Assembly (NCBI GenBank): GCA_965153355.1
Contig: OZ231127.1
Span: 80,848,001-80,912,000, forward strand
DNA length: 64,000 nucleotides
Reading direction: 5' to 3'
Source: Flaccisagitta enflata
Lineage: Eukaryota > Chaetognatha > Sagittoidea > Aphragmophora
The number at the start of each line of letters is the position of its first letter. Within the stretch, counting starts at the first letter, position 1. Below the pieces are notes generated by a model. It saw only the letters and a program-made list of their open reading frames with translations, was not told where the DNA came from and ran no database searches. The translations under genes were made by a program, and so were the position numbers. Positions 12,276 through 24,249 of the stretch are shown in pieces.

Positions 12276-13532
12276 TTATAATAATTCATTTTCCTCCTCA
12301 GCTTCAGACTCAGTATTGGTGTCGTCGTCGTTATCTCTTCCATAGATTTTTCCGGCGGGATTGTGTTTGATTGTGGGAATGTCCATTAATGATTGCATTG
12401 GAGGGTCATTGATCCTAAGATGGGCATCTTTTGCATTTTGTCTTGATCTATCTGAGGGGTTGTTGGCGTTGAGGATATTTCTGCCGTGAAACATGGTGAT
12501 GTGACCTTTTCTCGCACATATTGAGCAGGAGATTTCACTTTTCTCAGGACAATCCTTTGCACTATGTGTCATGTCCATACAATGGAAACACATACGGGCC
12601 TTGTTCGCGATGGCGATTCTTTCTGGGAGTGAAAGGATGAGGAGGCGATTACAGAGCGTCGTCTTATGGAAACCTTGGCAGTAAGCACATCTCTCTGTTT
12701 TTTCTTCTTTTCTTGGGGATTCTCTCAATTCTTGAGTACAAGTCATAGGGCCATACTTCTGGCTGTTGTTAGCGAGTTCTCTGGCTTCTGTCATATGAAT
12801 CTTGACGACCTGGGTTTCTTGTTCCGGCAGTTGGGTGTTTATGAGGAGTCTAATACGAGTGTGAACGAAGTCGAGCAGCTTTTGATAGCCATCTCCGTCC
12901 TCATAATCCTCAAAGAATTTCTTGATGTAGTATGGAATTCTCGCGGCCATAATCTCGAGTAGGCTTGTCCTTCTGTTGAGCAGCTCCATTGAATTGACTG
13001 CTACTGCTGAACTTTCGGCTTCCAGCATATTCATATACAAATCTTGATATGCTGTAAGGTTGTCCTTCGCCACTACGCCACCTTCTTTCAGGTTTGCTAA
13101 TGCTTCGGCTGCCGAATCCAAGTTTTGGCCGTAGATTGAGTCCAAATGCGTCCTGACTTTGGCGTAGGCTACGTGACCGTATGGGTCATTTATTGTTGGT
13201 TTTGCTGCGTTGATGGCTTTTCTTGCTGCTCCGGCGAACCAATGGCCCGCCAACTCTGTCACTTTTTCATTGCCAGAAATCCCTTCGACGCATCCGAAGG
13301 CTGAATCGAATGAATTCATGAGCGTGTTATACTGTCCTTTCTTTTTGGGGTCATATTTTTGGAACGGCTCTTTTGGGCGCACTCCTATGACGTTCCTTCT
13401 CACGGCGTCGATCTCGAGAGAGTGGATAAGTTTTGAGAAGTCGGGCTGGAATGTCGCTGGGGGTGCTGAAATCCGCGCCAGAAGTGCTGGAACTGGCGCC
13501 GGGGGTGCTGCGGGGGATGCCTGATCTCCCAC
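12276..13532 (-). CDS. retrotransposon Gag, BEL/Pao-like, with three zinc knuckles
   Basis: A 418-codon open frame. The middle part resembles the DUF1759 region of BEL/Pao Gag proteins: a YNTLMNSFDSAFG-type start, KVTELAGHWFAGAARKAI, and YAKVRTHLDSIYG. Near residues 282-345 come three metal-binding knuckles: CAYCQGFHKTTLC, CFHCMDMTHSAKDC and CSICARKGHITMFH. It ends in an acidic tail (NTESEAEEENELL) and a stop. Known BEL/Pao elements usually continue into protease, reverse transcriptase and integrase in one frame; none is seen downstream, where DNA is a purine-rich repeat. The listed start is a GTG. The frame stays open about 130 bp further upstream and includes FPCHHCC, so the true N-terminus is uncertain. 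This is an element fragment or an orphan (possibly retained) gag. Confidence 0.75.
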   Translation of the reverse strand: MGDQASPAAPPAPVPALLARISAPPATFQPDFSKLIHSLEIDAVRRNVIGVRPKEPFQKYDPKKKGQYNTLMNSFDSAFGCVEGISGNEKVTELAGHWFAGAARKAINAAKPTINDPYGHVAYAKVRTHLDSIYGQNLDSAAEALANLKEGGVVAKDNLTAYQDLYMNMLEAESSAVAVNSMELLNRRTSLLEIMAARIPYYIKKFFEDYEDGDGYQKLLDFVHTRIRLLINTQLPEQETQVVKIHMTEARELANNSQKYGPMTCTQELRESPRKEEKTERCAYCQGFHKTTLCNRLLILSLPERIAIANKARMCFHCMDMTHSAKDCPEKSEISCSICARKGHITMFHGRNILNANNPSDRSRQNAKDAHLRINDPPMQSLMDIPTIKHNPAGKIYGRDNDDDTNTESEAEEENELL

Positions 13533-13665
13533 GGTGTTAGGAAGTTTTCTGTTTTGGGAGTGGCGTCTTTTCTGACCACTTCCGGTTGGAATGGCAGCGT
13601 TGTTGGCGTCGTTTTTAGTGAGACAGCAATGATGACAAGGAAAAACGCACCTTAAAAATCACCTT

Positions 13666-14713
13666 TACATATGTCTTCATCTGAGTAAGGAAATAGATCT
13701 AGAGTGAAAAGTGAAATATCTTCCAAACCTGATGAGTGACATCGTTGAAAAAAAGAATGACCATTATATCATGAAACACTACAGCTTAAAAAAGAAATTG
13801 AAATCTACTCTTACAGTTGACCTTTAGAAGTCCCTGGACTTTAATTCTGAACATGAGCAAATTGTGTCAATGTCCTTATTTAGTAAATTTGATATTAAAA
13901 ATCAGTGTCGCTTTGATCTGTTGTTTTTTGGACGAAATCCAAAGCTAATCAACGGGCTCTATCCATGGCACTATGGTCTGGAAGTGGCTCAATCTGAGAC
14001 AAAACCTAAAGATTGACAATAATGATTATAATGAATACAATAGCAAAGAAATAAAATTCAAAAGATTATTTTTCTACATTTTTTGGGTTTTTATATGCAA
14101 TAAGGCCATTTTTAACAATTCAAGATTGTTTCAAAATACAAGAAATCTTTAAATCTCCTTAAAAATAAAAAGTGAGATTTCAATATTTTTTATTGGTAAC
14201 ACAAAAGTTTTTAAATGTTTTCTGAATAAAGGTTTGGTTATTACAAAGAAAAATAAAGATATTATATATTTATCAATATTCTTTTATTTAGCTAAGATAT
14301 CTAAGATACTACTCAAAATATGCAAAGTGAAAGCTGAATTATATATAATTTCACTAATCCATCGGTAAGTTCCTTCGACAAAAAATTCAATGTTTTTTGA
14401 TGGAGTTCAAGCTTAATAGAAACACAGAATAAACACAGAATAAAATATCACTAAGAATTTTTTTTTCTTTTTAATCTTTAAAAGTATCATGAATGATTTG
14501 AAACTCAGAAAATGCTAAAAACAAATTAGGTCATGATATTCATTTTTTTTTCATGTATACAAAAGAAATAAGAATGATAAAAATATACTTAAAATTATAC
14601 ATCTTTAATCTTTTTGATATTTTCAATTGTTCTCGATTATATCTGATTCTCAAGCATGTGTAACCCATTGTGCATGTTTGATGTCAAATCACGACTAATT
14701 CCTTTGAAAGAAA
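13666..14713. other. AT-rich stretch, nothing recognised
   Basis: No open frame of note, no microsatellite and no LTR-like repeat that would pair with the gag ORF. Confidence 0.45.
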
Positions 14714-14930
14714 AACAAGGTCGGATACACGGCTACCCCAGTCGCGTGTGGGTGGGCAGGGGCTTAGGTCACATTTGGGCAGAAGTGGTGTGGCTAAAGA
14801 CAGCAAAAACCCCAAAAAAGTAAAGTAAGTTTGACAGACAGACCGACAGACGGACCGACACACGGACTAACGGATGGATGGACCGACAAAGCGGGGTGTA
14901 GAGTTGCATAGCACTCGACTGCACTCGGCA
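14714..14930 (-). repeat. hairpin/YGGT element, GTCGCG subfamily
   Basis: Reads AACAAGGTCGGATACACGGC, a CAGTCGCG stem, GGGCAG, a run of GACAGACCGACAG tetramers, then GACAAAGCGGGGTGTAGAG. This is the minus-orientation order of the subfamily seen at 49369-49534 and 58934-59122. Confidence 0.6.
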
Positions 14931-15529
14931 TGCAATTTCTCCCCCCCCCCTTCCACACACACAATCACAACTGTCCATGGGTTAGTCCGTCAGTCCAACA
15001 CAAGTTTTTTTTCGATTCAGGAGATAGATTCACATTTTTTTTTTCTTTTTTGCTTTTTCATGATTTTTGTTTTGTTTATAGATTTGCGTGGCATGCGACT
15101 AAAAATGGAGGTGCTGAAAACTGAAATACAGTTAATAATTTTGGCGAGACGAGGGGGACCATATCCATCTGGGCATTATCTAAATCTTATGATCCTCATG
15201 TTCTGTCGTTATGGTTCATGCAAGCGGGAAATTGATGAAATAGGGAAGTAACAGCCCCTGATAAAGAGTTCATTCAAATCATAGAAATTAAGGCCGGATA
15301 CACAGGGCCAGACGGTGCGCCTGGCGTTATTAATTCTTAGATTCTATCCCGAGCTCTGTCAGACCTATTCCAAGCTTACTCCACCTAGCCACAGACGAAT
15401 ATGATAATGAATGGTTTCCTTCACCTATCTTGAGCTCTATAAGAATAAATTGGTGACTCGTCAATGATGAGTAACATAAATGATTAACAAATTGAGTGTT
15501 CTAGTGATTTCAAACATTTTCTGCATTTT

Positions 15530-15650
15530 TAGTCGCAGACACGCGACTCTAGAACTTGCTGTGTTGGTTGGTTGGTTGGTTGGTGGGTCACACGACGTCA
15601 CATTTTTGTTTTACGCTCGTTCCAACCCGTCAGCGACTGGGGGGGAGTAT
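15530..15650 (+). repeat. hairpin/YGGT element, GTCGCG subfamily
   Basis: Begins AGTCGCAGACACGCGACT (near-perfect hairpin), then CTAGAACTTGCTGTG, TTGGTTGGTTGGTTGG, and ends near GTCAGCGACTGG. Confidence 0.55.
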
Positions 15651-15814
15651 ATATATTTTCACTCGAGCATGACGGACCAACCGACTGACCAACCAATTAA
15701 CCAACCAACGGACAGAGCAAGTCAAAAGTACAGCTTTTACTAACTCGCTTCTGAAGTAACCGTACAAAATCAAATCTTTCATGGAGCAACAAGCTCATCG
15801 CCATATAGACTGAA

Positions 15815-16405
15815 CTTGAATGAATGAACAAATGAATGAATGGATGAATGAATGAATGGATGAATGAATGGATGAATGAATGAAACAAGTGTCAGTTTCA
15901 AACAGTTTGTTCTTTTCAAATCTAAATAAATGAATGAAGGAACAAAATAATGAATGAATTCATGAATTTACAAATGAATGAATGAATCAATGAATTAATA
16001 AATGAATGAATGAATAGATGAATGAATGAATGAATGAATGAATGAATGAATGAATGAATGAATGAATGAATAAATGAAAATCGTTTTAAGAGAAACAGTG
16101 CTTTGCATGAAAACACGCATCTGTTGACAATGATTGAAGAGATACATTTATTGAAAAATCAACAACTGACAATTGGATTAGTTGAAGAATGAGTAATGGA
16201 TAAATGAATGAATGAATGAATGAATGAATGAATGAATGAATGAATGAATGAATAGATTATTAGAAGAAAGGTATGGATGGTTGAATCCCAATAAGAAAGA
16301 AGAATTGAATGAGTGATTTAGTGAATGAAAGAATAAATGAATGAATGAATGAATGAATGAATGAATGAATGAATGAATGAATAAATGAATGAATGAATGA
16401 AAAAT
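15815..16405. repeat. (TGAA)n tetranucleotide arrays
   Basis: Four TGAA/AATG arrays at about 15815-15890, 15950-16075, 16199-16252 and 16320-16402, separated by short unique sequence. Antisense frames (FIHSFIHS) are artefacts of the array. Confidence 0.9.
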
Positions 16406-17188
16406 GATTAAAAAAACAGATTGTTGTTGACCAGGGAGTGTCTCATACAAAATTTCAGCAAGTTAGTGTAAAAAATGTCTAAGTAAAAAATGTCTAATTT
16501 ACATCATTTTCAAAAATGAGAAAAATGACCTATAATTTTCATTTAAAAAAAATCGTGCTCCGGCGCAAGCTGGCGCAGGTAAAACCCTATATACTTTTGC
16601 TCGGCATATGATGTACTTTCAATATGTAATAGCGAAAATGTGTGGAAAACTGTGCAAAAAGAGAAAATTTTGAATTTCTGGAGCAAAAATTTTTTTGTAC
16701 GGGTGCAACTTTGAAGAGTCATTGCTGGCTCAATTTTTGAGTCACACCGGAGATTTTTTGCATAGAGGTAGTCTAGATACACACTTGACAAAATGCCAAA
16801 GCGCGTACATGTGACTGAAAAATTTCAACCTCAATCTTCCCAATGAAAAATGCTGTTTTTACATTTTTACTAGGGCCTATTAACCATAAGTAACGAGGTA
16901 AGTTAAGGGAGTGATTGAAAAGCTTGCACAACCTAACAAATAGTCAAATTAGAAATTCAGACTATGAACCATCACGCTGCGGTGGAAAATCATAAAATTT
17001 TCAAATTGCGACTTGGTAGGTTATTTCTTGCGGGTATTAAGGGCCTATTCCATAGTGCATGGGTGCCACTCGCGCGATTACAGAAGCCGGCGTTTGGCCG
17101 TCGTGGCACTATCTTCCACGCAGTTGAATTCGATTTAAGAGCAAAATCAGTAGTGTTTCACGCGACAAGCGATATTATTTCAAGCCCC
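16406..17188. other. unique-looking stretch, no gene recognised
   Basis: Frames here are under 90 codons, without motifs or duplicate-copy support. Confidence 0.4.
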
Positions 17189-17347
17189 AGAGAGAGAGAG
17201 AGCGAGAGAGAGAGAGTGAAATAGAGAAACAGACAGAGACAAAGAGAGAGAGAGATAGAGAGAGAGAGAGACAGAGAAAGACAGAGAGACAGAGAAAGAC
17301 ACACACACACATACACATGCACACACACACATACACACACACGCACA

Positions 17348-17436
<89 letters not shown>
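17189..17436. repeat. compound (GA)n and (AC)n microsatellite
   Basis: Imperfect GA/GACA runs to about 17298, then AC repeats (with CATAC interruptions) to 17435. Confidence 0.9.
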
Positions 17437-17437
<1 letters not shown>

Positions 17438-18167
17438 AAGACCAAGAGAAAAAAGAGACACAGAGAGACAGAGATAGAATAACAAAAACAAACTAGCAGA
17501 AACATGCACACAAAAAAAGACTCCCATTTACGACTTTTTTCCGGTCGGCGAGAGTCGCCTTTTTTGGTATTGGCAGAGTGACCGCTGGGCTCGGGGCTTG
17601 TATGCCAGCCGCTTCTATGATTACCTTCACACCATGATATTCTTACGGTCCCTTCATGCATCTTGATCGGGAAAATTACCCGGAATATTGTTCTTTGCAT
17701 CTGATGATGGGTCGAATATCGATCTGAAAATTCATGCATTTTGTATATGTTAAAAATACACAGTAACGCTCCATAAACAATTCGTCTTTTTTGCTTTTAG
17801 TAAGTTTTCTCAAAAGATCCTCAGAACCTTGTCTTTTGATTTTTTAATTCCTCGTAAAGAATTGTGTGGAAACAGTGAAAAGGGTGATTTTTGACAAAAC
17901 CGAGATTTAAAATCACACTCGTTATCATCCCTCGGAAATTTTGCCGCTTTTTTTTCATCGGTTTGACTGCACTGATTCTGGCTATGAAACATTGGCTCGA
18001 AGTTTGTTAATGCATGTAAAGTAGTAAAGGATAGTAGTGAGCAATCCGGAGTAAACACCATTGAAAGCTTGCAAGGCTTTCATCGTTTGTATATTGGAGA
18101 ATTCTTGCCTCCTTTTATAAGGGCAATGTTATTTCAACTTTCATGGATTGCAACATCAACCGACAAG
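17437..18167. other. non-coding stretch with a possible Helitron-type 3' end
   Basis: At about 17530-17563, TTACGACTTTTTTCCGGTCG is followed by a GGCGA..TCGCC hairpin and TTTTTTGG then TAT. This resembles the 3' terminus of the Helitron-like family, but its interior is absent. Confidence 0.3.
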
Positions 18168-18223
18168 ATGAAGAAGAAGAAGAAGAAGAAGAAGAAGAAG
18201 AAGAAGAAGAAGAAGAAGAAGAA

Positions 18224-18255
<32 letters not shown>

Positions 18256-18284
18256 AGTAGAAGAGGAAGAGAAGGAGGAAAAGA

Positions 18285-18373
<89 letters not shown>
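18168..18373. repeat. compound (GAA)n and (GA)n microsatellite
   Basis: About 28 AAG triplets, a short GA-rich mixture, then about 43 GA dinucleotides. Confidence 0.95.
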
Positions 18374-18376
<3 letters not shown>

Positions 18377-18504
18377 GGCAGGCAATTTGAGAGATGCTAT
18401 ATGTGAATGTCATAGACGAAAACGACAAGAGAAAAAAACAGTTAATGTATTGAACAACTGACTAGTCGAATTGCAAAATGAGAAAAATCATAATCTGAAG
18501 CCAG

Positions 18505-18509
<5 letters not shown>

Positions 18510-18588
<79 letters not shown>
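18510..18588. repeat. (CT)n microsatellite
   Basis: About 39 uninterrupted CT units. Confidence 0.95.
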
Positions 18589-18591
<3 letters not shown>

Positions 18592-19199
18592 TTCAATCAT
18601 TACCAAATAAATTTCATTTTGCATTTACTTAACTTGCATGTTTGAGGAATATCTTTATAAGCGAGCTGATGCTAGCTGACGCTACTGCTCGTATTGAGCT
18701 TTTGCACACCTGTAGATATAAATTACGATCTGTGGCTTCATGCAAGCACATGATGTTGGCCAAACTAAGGTTTTAATATTTCATGCAATAAATAAAATAT
18801 CAAGAAAATGAGGTAAATTTCTCAAATTTAGCTTGAATCATTGTCACAGCATGTTGTATGAGATTCCAGAGAAAAAAGTCGATATTTCAAATTATTAATT
18901 TGCTTATGGTTTGGCTAAATGGGACTTCCTTCAATGATATTTTTTGCTTTTTCTAACTTTTTAGTTATTACATTTGTAGTAAACAATTTTTGTATAATAC
19001 AAACATAATGTCAAATCTATAGTCATATAAAAGGCGAGCGTCTCACAATTCTAGATATGTTTTTTATTTTTCATTATCACCATATTAAGCTTTACAAATT
19101 AAAAAAAGGCATAACTATTGATCCAATGACAGCAAACATTATTCCAGCGAACATTCCGTTCTTCTGCAAAAACTTACTTTTAGTAATCTTCCTGTGTAA

Positions 19200-19620
19200 T
19201 GTCTTTCAACCGAGTTTCAACATTAGGGCATGCTTTGGCACTACTGTATTGCGGCATTCTGGAGTAATGTTTTTTCAGATTTTTATTACTATCCTAATCG
19301 TGCATTTTATACAAACCATATTGATACAAAACAACCTAGACTTTGTTTTAGTCGCGTGCTACGCGACTCTATACCTCGCTTTGTCGGTCCGTTGGTCCGT
19401 CGGTCCATCGGTCCGTCCATCCATCACACTTTACTTTTTCGGCGTTTAAGGGATTTTTGTCTTTCAACCGAGTTTCAATATTAGGGCATGCTTTGGCACT
19501 ACTGTATTGCGGCATTCTGGAGTAATCTTTTTCAGATTTTTATTACCATCCTAATCGTGCATTTTATACAAACCGTATTGATACGAAACAACCTAGACTT
19601 TTTTTTAGTCGCGTGCTACC
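19200..19620. repeat. ~160-bp direct repeat, each copy next to a GTCGCG element
   Basis: Copies at about 19200-19362 and 19458-19619 share the run from TGTCTTTCAACCGAGTTTCA through CAACCTAGACTTT, with few differences. Each copy is followed by AGTCGCGTGCTAC. The hairpin element at 19350-19457 lies between them. Confidence 0.8.
19350..19457 (+). repeat. hairpin/YGGT element, GTCGCG subfamily
   Basis: AGTCGCGTGCTACGCGACT hairpin, CTATACCTCGCTTTG, then a CGGTCCGTTGGTCC tract and CACACTTTACTTTTTC. The usual 3' end (CCGGCCTTGTT) is missing here but present at 19708-19718. Confidence 0.6.
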
Positions 19621-19719
19621 CCGCAGGGGCCATATTTGAGCATATGGGCAGGAGCGGTATAGCCAAAAATCCCCGCACGCGACTGGGGCCATGGGTAGCC
19701 GTGTATCCGGCCTTGTTTT

Positions 19720-20365
19720 TCCAAGATTTTAGTTTGACCCATCTTTCACTTCACTCCGTTGATCGGCATCGATTCTTTTTAGTGCGTCCTTACAGTTCTA
19801 TAGGTCATGTCCCCCGGTCGGTCGGTCGGTCACGCGAACGTTTGAAATGCGCCAAACGGCTGATTCTGGCGTAATTCTTCGTTCCTATCACCTTTCATGC
19901 CTTACCACATTCATTTTCATTCATTCATTCATTCATCAAAAACGTTCTTTTACAAATTCTAAATCAAGCGGGGCGCACTTATTGGCCTTAAGTTAAGGCT
20001 TAACTTGGCCTAGTTTTTTATAATGCTCAACTCGTACACGCTTTTCATTTTATAAGAACATAGATTTTTCCTATTATTCATATTCTTATTTATTTTATTT
20101 TTAACCCCGTTTTAAGACTCAAGCGTTTTTACTATATCCTTATTTTTTAATACATAAAGTTTTTTAATAATTATAGATTTATATTACTTTAATAGTTTAT
20201 TTTAAACAATTATTAAAAAGAAATCATTTAATTATATAGAAATAAATATAAGATTGATATTTGATAAATAATAAGTTATCATTTTAAAACTCATTATCAA
20301 AGTGTCAATCATTATGGGTTTTTCACCCAATTTCATCTAATTTTTAAAAAAATATTATGGCAAAG
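19720..20365. other. AT-rich stretch, no gene recognised
   Basis: It starts with another CGGT tract (about 19808-19830) and a short (ATTC)n near 19915-19935, then very AT-rich sequence. Confidence 0.45.
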
Positions 20366-20920
20366 GTGTAGGAGACAGCCGCACTTGTGTAAACGTATGT
20401 TTTGGCATTTTTTCATGCGATGCCATGAACAATGAACTTTGGGTGACATCCCTACCCCCTAACTCAACCCTACCCCTAAACTCAGGCCCTACCCCTAAAC
20501 CCCAGCCCTACCCCAAAACCAAACCTTACCCCAAAACACAGCCCTACCTAAAAACCCAACCCTACCCCTAACCCCAACCCTACCCATAAAGCCAACCCTA
20601 CCCCTAAACCCAACCCTACCCTACCGAAAGTTCTCAGCCTGCCCCTAGGCAACCCTGCCCCTAAGCCCAACCCCTGCCCTAAACCCAATCCTACCCCTAA
20701 ACCCAGCCTACCCTAAAACCAACCTACCCCAAAACCCAACCCTTCCCTTACCCCAAAACCCAACCTTTCCGTTTACCCCAAAACCCAACCCTTCCCTTAC
20801 CCCAAAACCCAACCCTACCCTGAAACTTAATTCAACCTGTCCCGAATGTTCAACCTGTTTGAATTTGGTGATAAAACAAAGGTTGGAATGGTATAAACTA
20901 AGTGCGGCTGTCTCCTACAC
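20366..20920. mobile_element. TIR element carrying degenerate telomere-like repeats
   Basis: A perfect 21-bp inverted repeat, beginning GTGTAGGAGACAGCCGCACT, lies at 20366-20386 and 20900-20920. Just outside both ends is a further matching AAAAATATTA. The interior (about 20450-20850) is a C-rich array of variants of CCCTACCCCTAAACCCAA, resembling but not matching (CCCTAA)n. The period is irregular. It encodes no transposase; the termini suggest a non-autonomous DNA element that captured or amplified the array. Confidence 0.7.
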
Positions 20921-21224
20921 GTAAACTAATATTTTTCTTATATACAAATCTTAGACTTAGCATGTTCTGATGATGTATTTATTTTTTGACCAAATCTGAC
21001 GTTCTTCCAAACAGTGTTCTTATAAAAAGAAAAGCGTGTAGTGGTTTGTGCCAGCCTGCTTTGGGTCCGGGGAGGGGGGGGGGAACTCTGAGTTAAAAAA
21101 CGATGTTCTTTTGTGATTCACAACACATCGTAACGGCTGCTCCTAGCGGAGTGCACTGCCTTTCTTTTTCACGCCAAATCAAGTTTTCATGGAACACAAT
21201 ATGGCGAACGCCACTAGTTAAGTT
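20921..21224. other. unique sequence between the TIR element and the right arm
   Basis: No frame or repeat recognised; a G run (AGGGGGGGGGG) occurs near 21075. Confidence 0.4.
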
Positions 21225-21632
21225 ATAGCACGTAAGAGGTGTGATCTTGAATTCTAGATATAGAACTATCTTTTGTAGAACTTGAATTTTTTTTCCAATA
21301 AATGATGATTGTTAGAGGAGTTTCAAAAGAAACACCCCCTTCCATCCAACTTACATATGTCCATTTTATGGAGGTGACAGACCTTTCTATACTGCTTAGA
21401 TAACAAACCATACAAATTAAAAGTTTAAAAATTTGAAAACAAAAATGCAAAGTCACATTTTCAACTTTGATGATCAACTCTCTCAACTCTCAACTTCAGA
21501 GAAGCACCTTTCATCATCATTTATCTCTCAAAAGAAAACCAAAACCAAACCATCTTTCATCTCCTTTTCACCTGAGGCTGCTCTTCCCACCGCCCTTTGA
21601 TTAACACGCTTTGATCCTCTTCTTTTATTCTA

Positions 21633-21962
<330 letters not shown>

Positions 21963-22380
21963 ATCATCCAAAGGACAGGGAAAGCGACGGCAAGGTCATG
22001 AAAAAATGCCCGTTTTACCAGCAAAAACAATTGACTAAGCTCAACGAATCAAGTCGTGTAAATTGGCTCATCTCATATCATCCTTGCACGCAACCATCTC
22101 CATTTTAATCATTGTTTTGTCGCGTTATCTCATGTAAATCGTTTTAATCTCTCTTTCCTTGCACCATAAACTAGCTTCTCTTCCCGGCTTCTAAGCTACG
22201 ATGTCATGTTCCATGATTCCTTTTTGGACGCCATCTTGAATTTTGTAATTTCCAAGGACAGATAGATACTATTACTAAATCTACGGAGCAACGTCGTTTA
22301 TAGTTTTCCACTTGTCCACTTGTTTTACAAACAAATCCAAGCACATGAACACATTTACTCAAACACTGACACACACTCAC

Positions 22381-22383
<3 letters not shown>

Positions 22384-22448
<65 letters not shown>
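22384..22448. repeat. (AC)n microsatellite
   Basis: About 32 AC units, the counterpart of (GT)n at 7228-7306. Confidence 0.95.
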
Positions 22449-22450
<2 letters not shown>

Positions 22451-22502
22451 TATCTAGTGCCTTTGATTGCTTTTTACCAAATCAGTTTCCCGTCAATAAA
22501 GA

Positions 22503-22644
22503 AACAAGGCCAAGTGGGCCAATGAGGTGCGACGTGTGGATCGTCGAACGAATGCGTTACCGACAGACCGACCGACAGACCGACCGACAGACCAACCGGC
22601 CGACCAATGGACACTGGCAGTTATAGAGGTGCTTTGTCGCACCT
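22503..22644 (-). repeat. hairpin/YGGT element, arm-2 copy
   Basis: Reverse complement of the element at 7035-7166, with a slightly longer GACCGACAGACC tract. Confidence 0.7.
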
Positions 22645-23165
22645 AAAAAAGAGATACGTAGCCCAGAATTGGACCATGGTACACGATTTAGCCTTTCTCA
22701 GAAGAGTAAATATTTGAGGCTCTAATTGAAAGTAATGACTAAGGCGTGCCAATTTGACCCGCTCGGAAGGTTTGAAGCCCAAAAGTTGAAAGTAATAACT
22801 AATAAAGTTGAAATTGGTCGTCAAACGAAAATCGATTGTCATCGGATTTGTCACCCATCATTTTTGACATGCAATTTGTCTTATTACGACTAATTTTTAC
22901 GTGTAACTCTGTCTGTTTATCTGGTTTTTTTTTTTTTCATTTGTGTTAGTTTCTCTTTTGGTCCGCATTTCATCCATTGAAATGAATACCCTTCCTTTTT
23001 TCTAGTCGCGAAAAATTTCTTCTCCGTAAAAAATGTAAAAGTAAAATATTTATTCATTAATGTCCAATTTTCATCACTTCCTATCTGGTTCCATAGCAAC
23101 GCATTCATTGTTGTTCTATTTCCTTTCCGGTCTCATAGCTATCTCAAACAGACAGTCTTACCAAA

Positions 23166-23256
23166 ATGGATCGAGTCAATTTGACAAGTTTGAGCCTCGC
23201 GCTCCTCTTCCTTTGCATCGCCCTTTTGGTTCACACGAGCTGCTCCACAGAAATCG
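23166..23256 (+). CDS. small membrane protein (copy 2), exon 1 signal peptide
   Basis: Second copy of the exon at 6428-6518: ATG, then a 30-residue signal peptide (MDRVNLTSLS, hydrophobic core, HTSCSTEI). It ends in phase 1 at ATCG/GTAATA. The donor is weaker than in copy 1 (GTGAGA). The following intron starts with (ATCA)n. Confidence 0.62.
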
Positions 23257-23285
23257 GTAATATCAATCAATCAATCAATCAGTCG

Positions 23286-23320
<35 letters not shown>

Positions 23321-23357
23321 TGTCAATCAATTTTTGCCTTCTGGATTACTCACACAT

Positions 23358-23872
23358 TTGCGTGCTTCGCATAGCAAAAAATTTGATTTTCTTCTCGTCC
23401 CACTAACCCAATATGGAGTGAAAAAAATCATGAAGATAACCGTTTTCCTTTTCTCAAAATTCCTTCATCTTCCGTTTTTGTTTTGGCCTTAAAGTTTACT
23501 CAGATTTCCCAGAATTCAGCAAAATCCTGTGTAGTCTTGTCACAAAAGGAACAATTGTTATCTTTAGAAAACCATGATTTTTGTGAAAATAAATCAAAAT
23601 ATCAGAGCATAAGTTACGTAAGAGCTTGTAAAAAAGCAGGTTAACAATTCTCTAAAGAGCAGAAGTTTATAAAAGCTAATTCAGAGAAGATCAGCATACT
23701 TTTTTATCCCACTGCAATATACAAATTAGGCTCTCAAAAACAATTTTCTAAAAAACGGAAAATGAACAATTTTTGATAAAAGGAAAATGGTAAGGGTCCT
23801 AAAATTGCCCACTCCACATTAGGTAAAGAGGATGAAAAGAAATAAGCAACTTTTGCTATGTGAAGCACCCAA
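23358..23872 (+). mobile_element. 515-bp MITE with 9-bp target duplication (MULE-like)
   Basis: Terminal inverted repeats of the form TTGGGTGCTTCACATAGCAA (left end TTGCGTGCTTCGC) flanked by the 9-bp duplication CTCACACAT (23349-23357 and 23873-23881). The left arm shows the unoccupied site near 6316. A second copy lies at 53980-54495 on the other strand with its own 9-bp duplication. Nine-base duplications are typical of Mutator-like elements; no transposase is present. Confidence 0.8.
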
Positions 23873-24137
23873 CTCACACATAGTTTTTATTACTGTTTAC
23901 CATGTTGCTCCTGGCCAAAAATGTTTTCAAATCAAATCAAATCAAAATCAATCAATCAATCTATCAATCAAGAAGAGTGGGGAAATTTTTAAAATTGAAT
24001 TTCAATATCCTAAGAAGGGGAAACGATTGAAAGCGATTCCATCATCATAATCATTCGTCTTTGATCTAACCCTTAGTATGCACTTGTATGATAGTTACTA
24101 AAATGTTAACACATTACAATGATTTTAATGATACAAG

Positions 24138-24249
24138 GTGAATCTGGTGATGAGATGAGAGCGCGCGTTAAAAAGGCTGCTCCAGCGGCTGACACGGCCG
24201 ACGCCCCCGCAGAAGGAAAGGCAACCATCAGTGATAATCCATATGACAG
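24138..24249 (+). CDS. small membrane protein (copy 2), exon 2
   Basis: Counterpart of 5943-6054: acceptor ATACAAG, 112 nt, donor CAG/GTAAAC. Encodes GESGDEMRARVKKAAP and an Ala/Asp-rich linker ending ISDNPYD. Its end phase fits exon 3a at 25603 and, by chance or design, also the exon at 27754. Confidence 0.62.

Noticed and set aside
15697-16450. CRISPR-like array of short repeats
   Set aside because: It is a TGAA tetranucleotide microsatellite with no spacer structure, in eukaryotic DNA.
20450-20850. True internal telomere or chromosome-end fusion
   Set aside because: The repeats are irregular and lie inside a 21-bp inverted-repeat element; they do not match a clean telomere unit.
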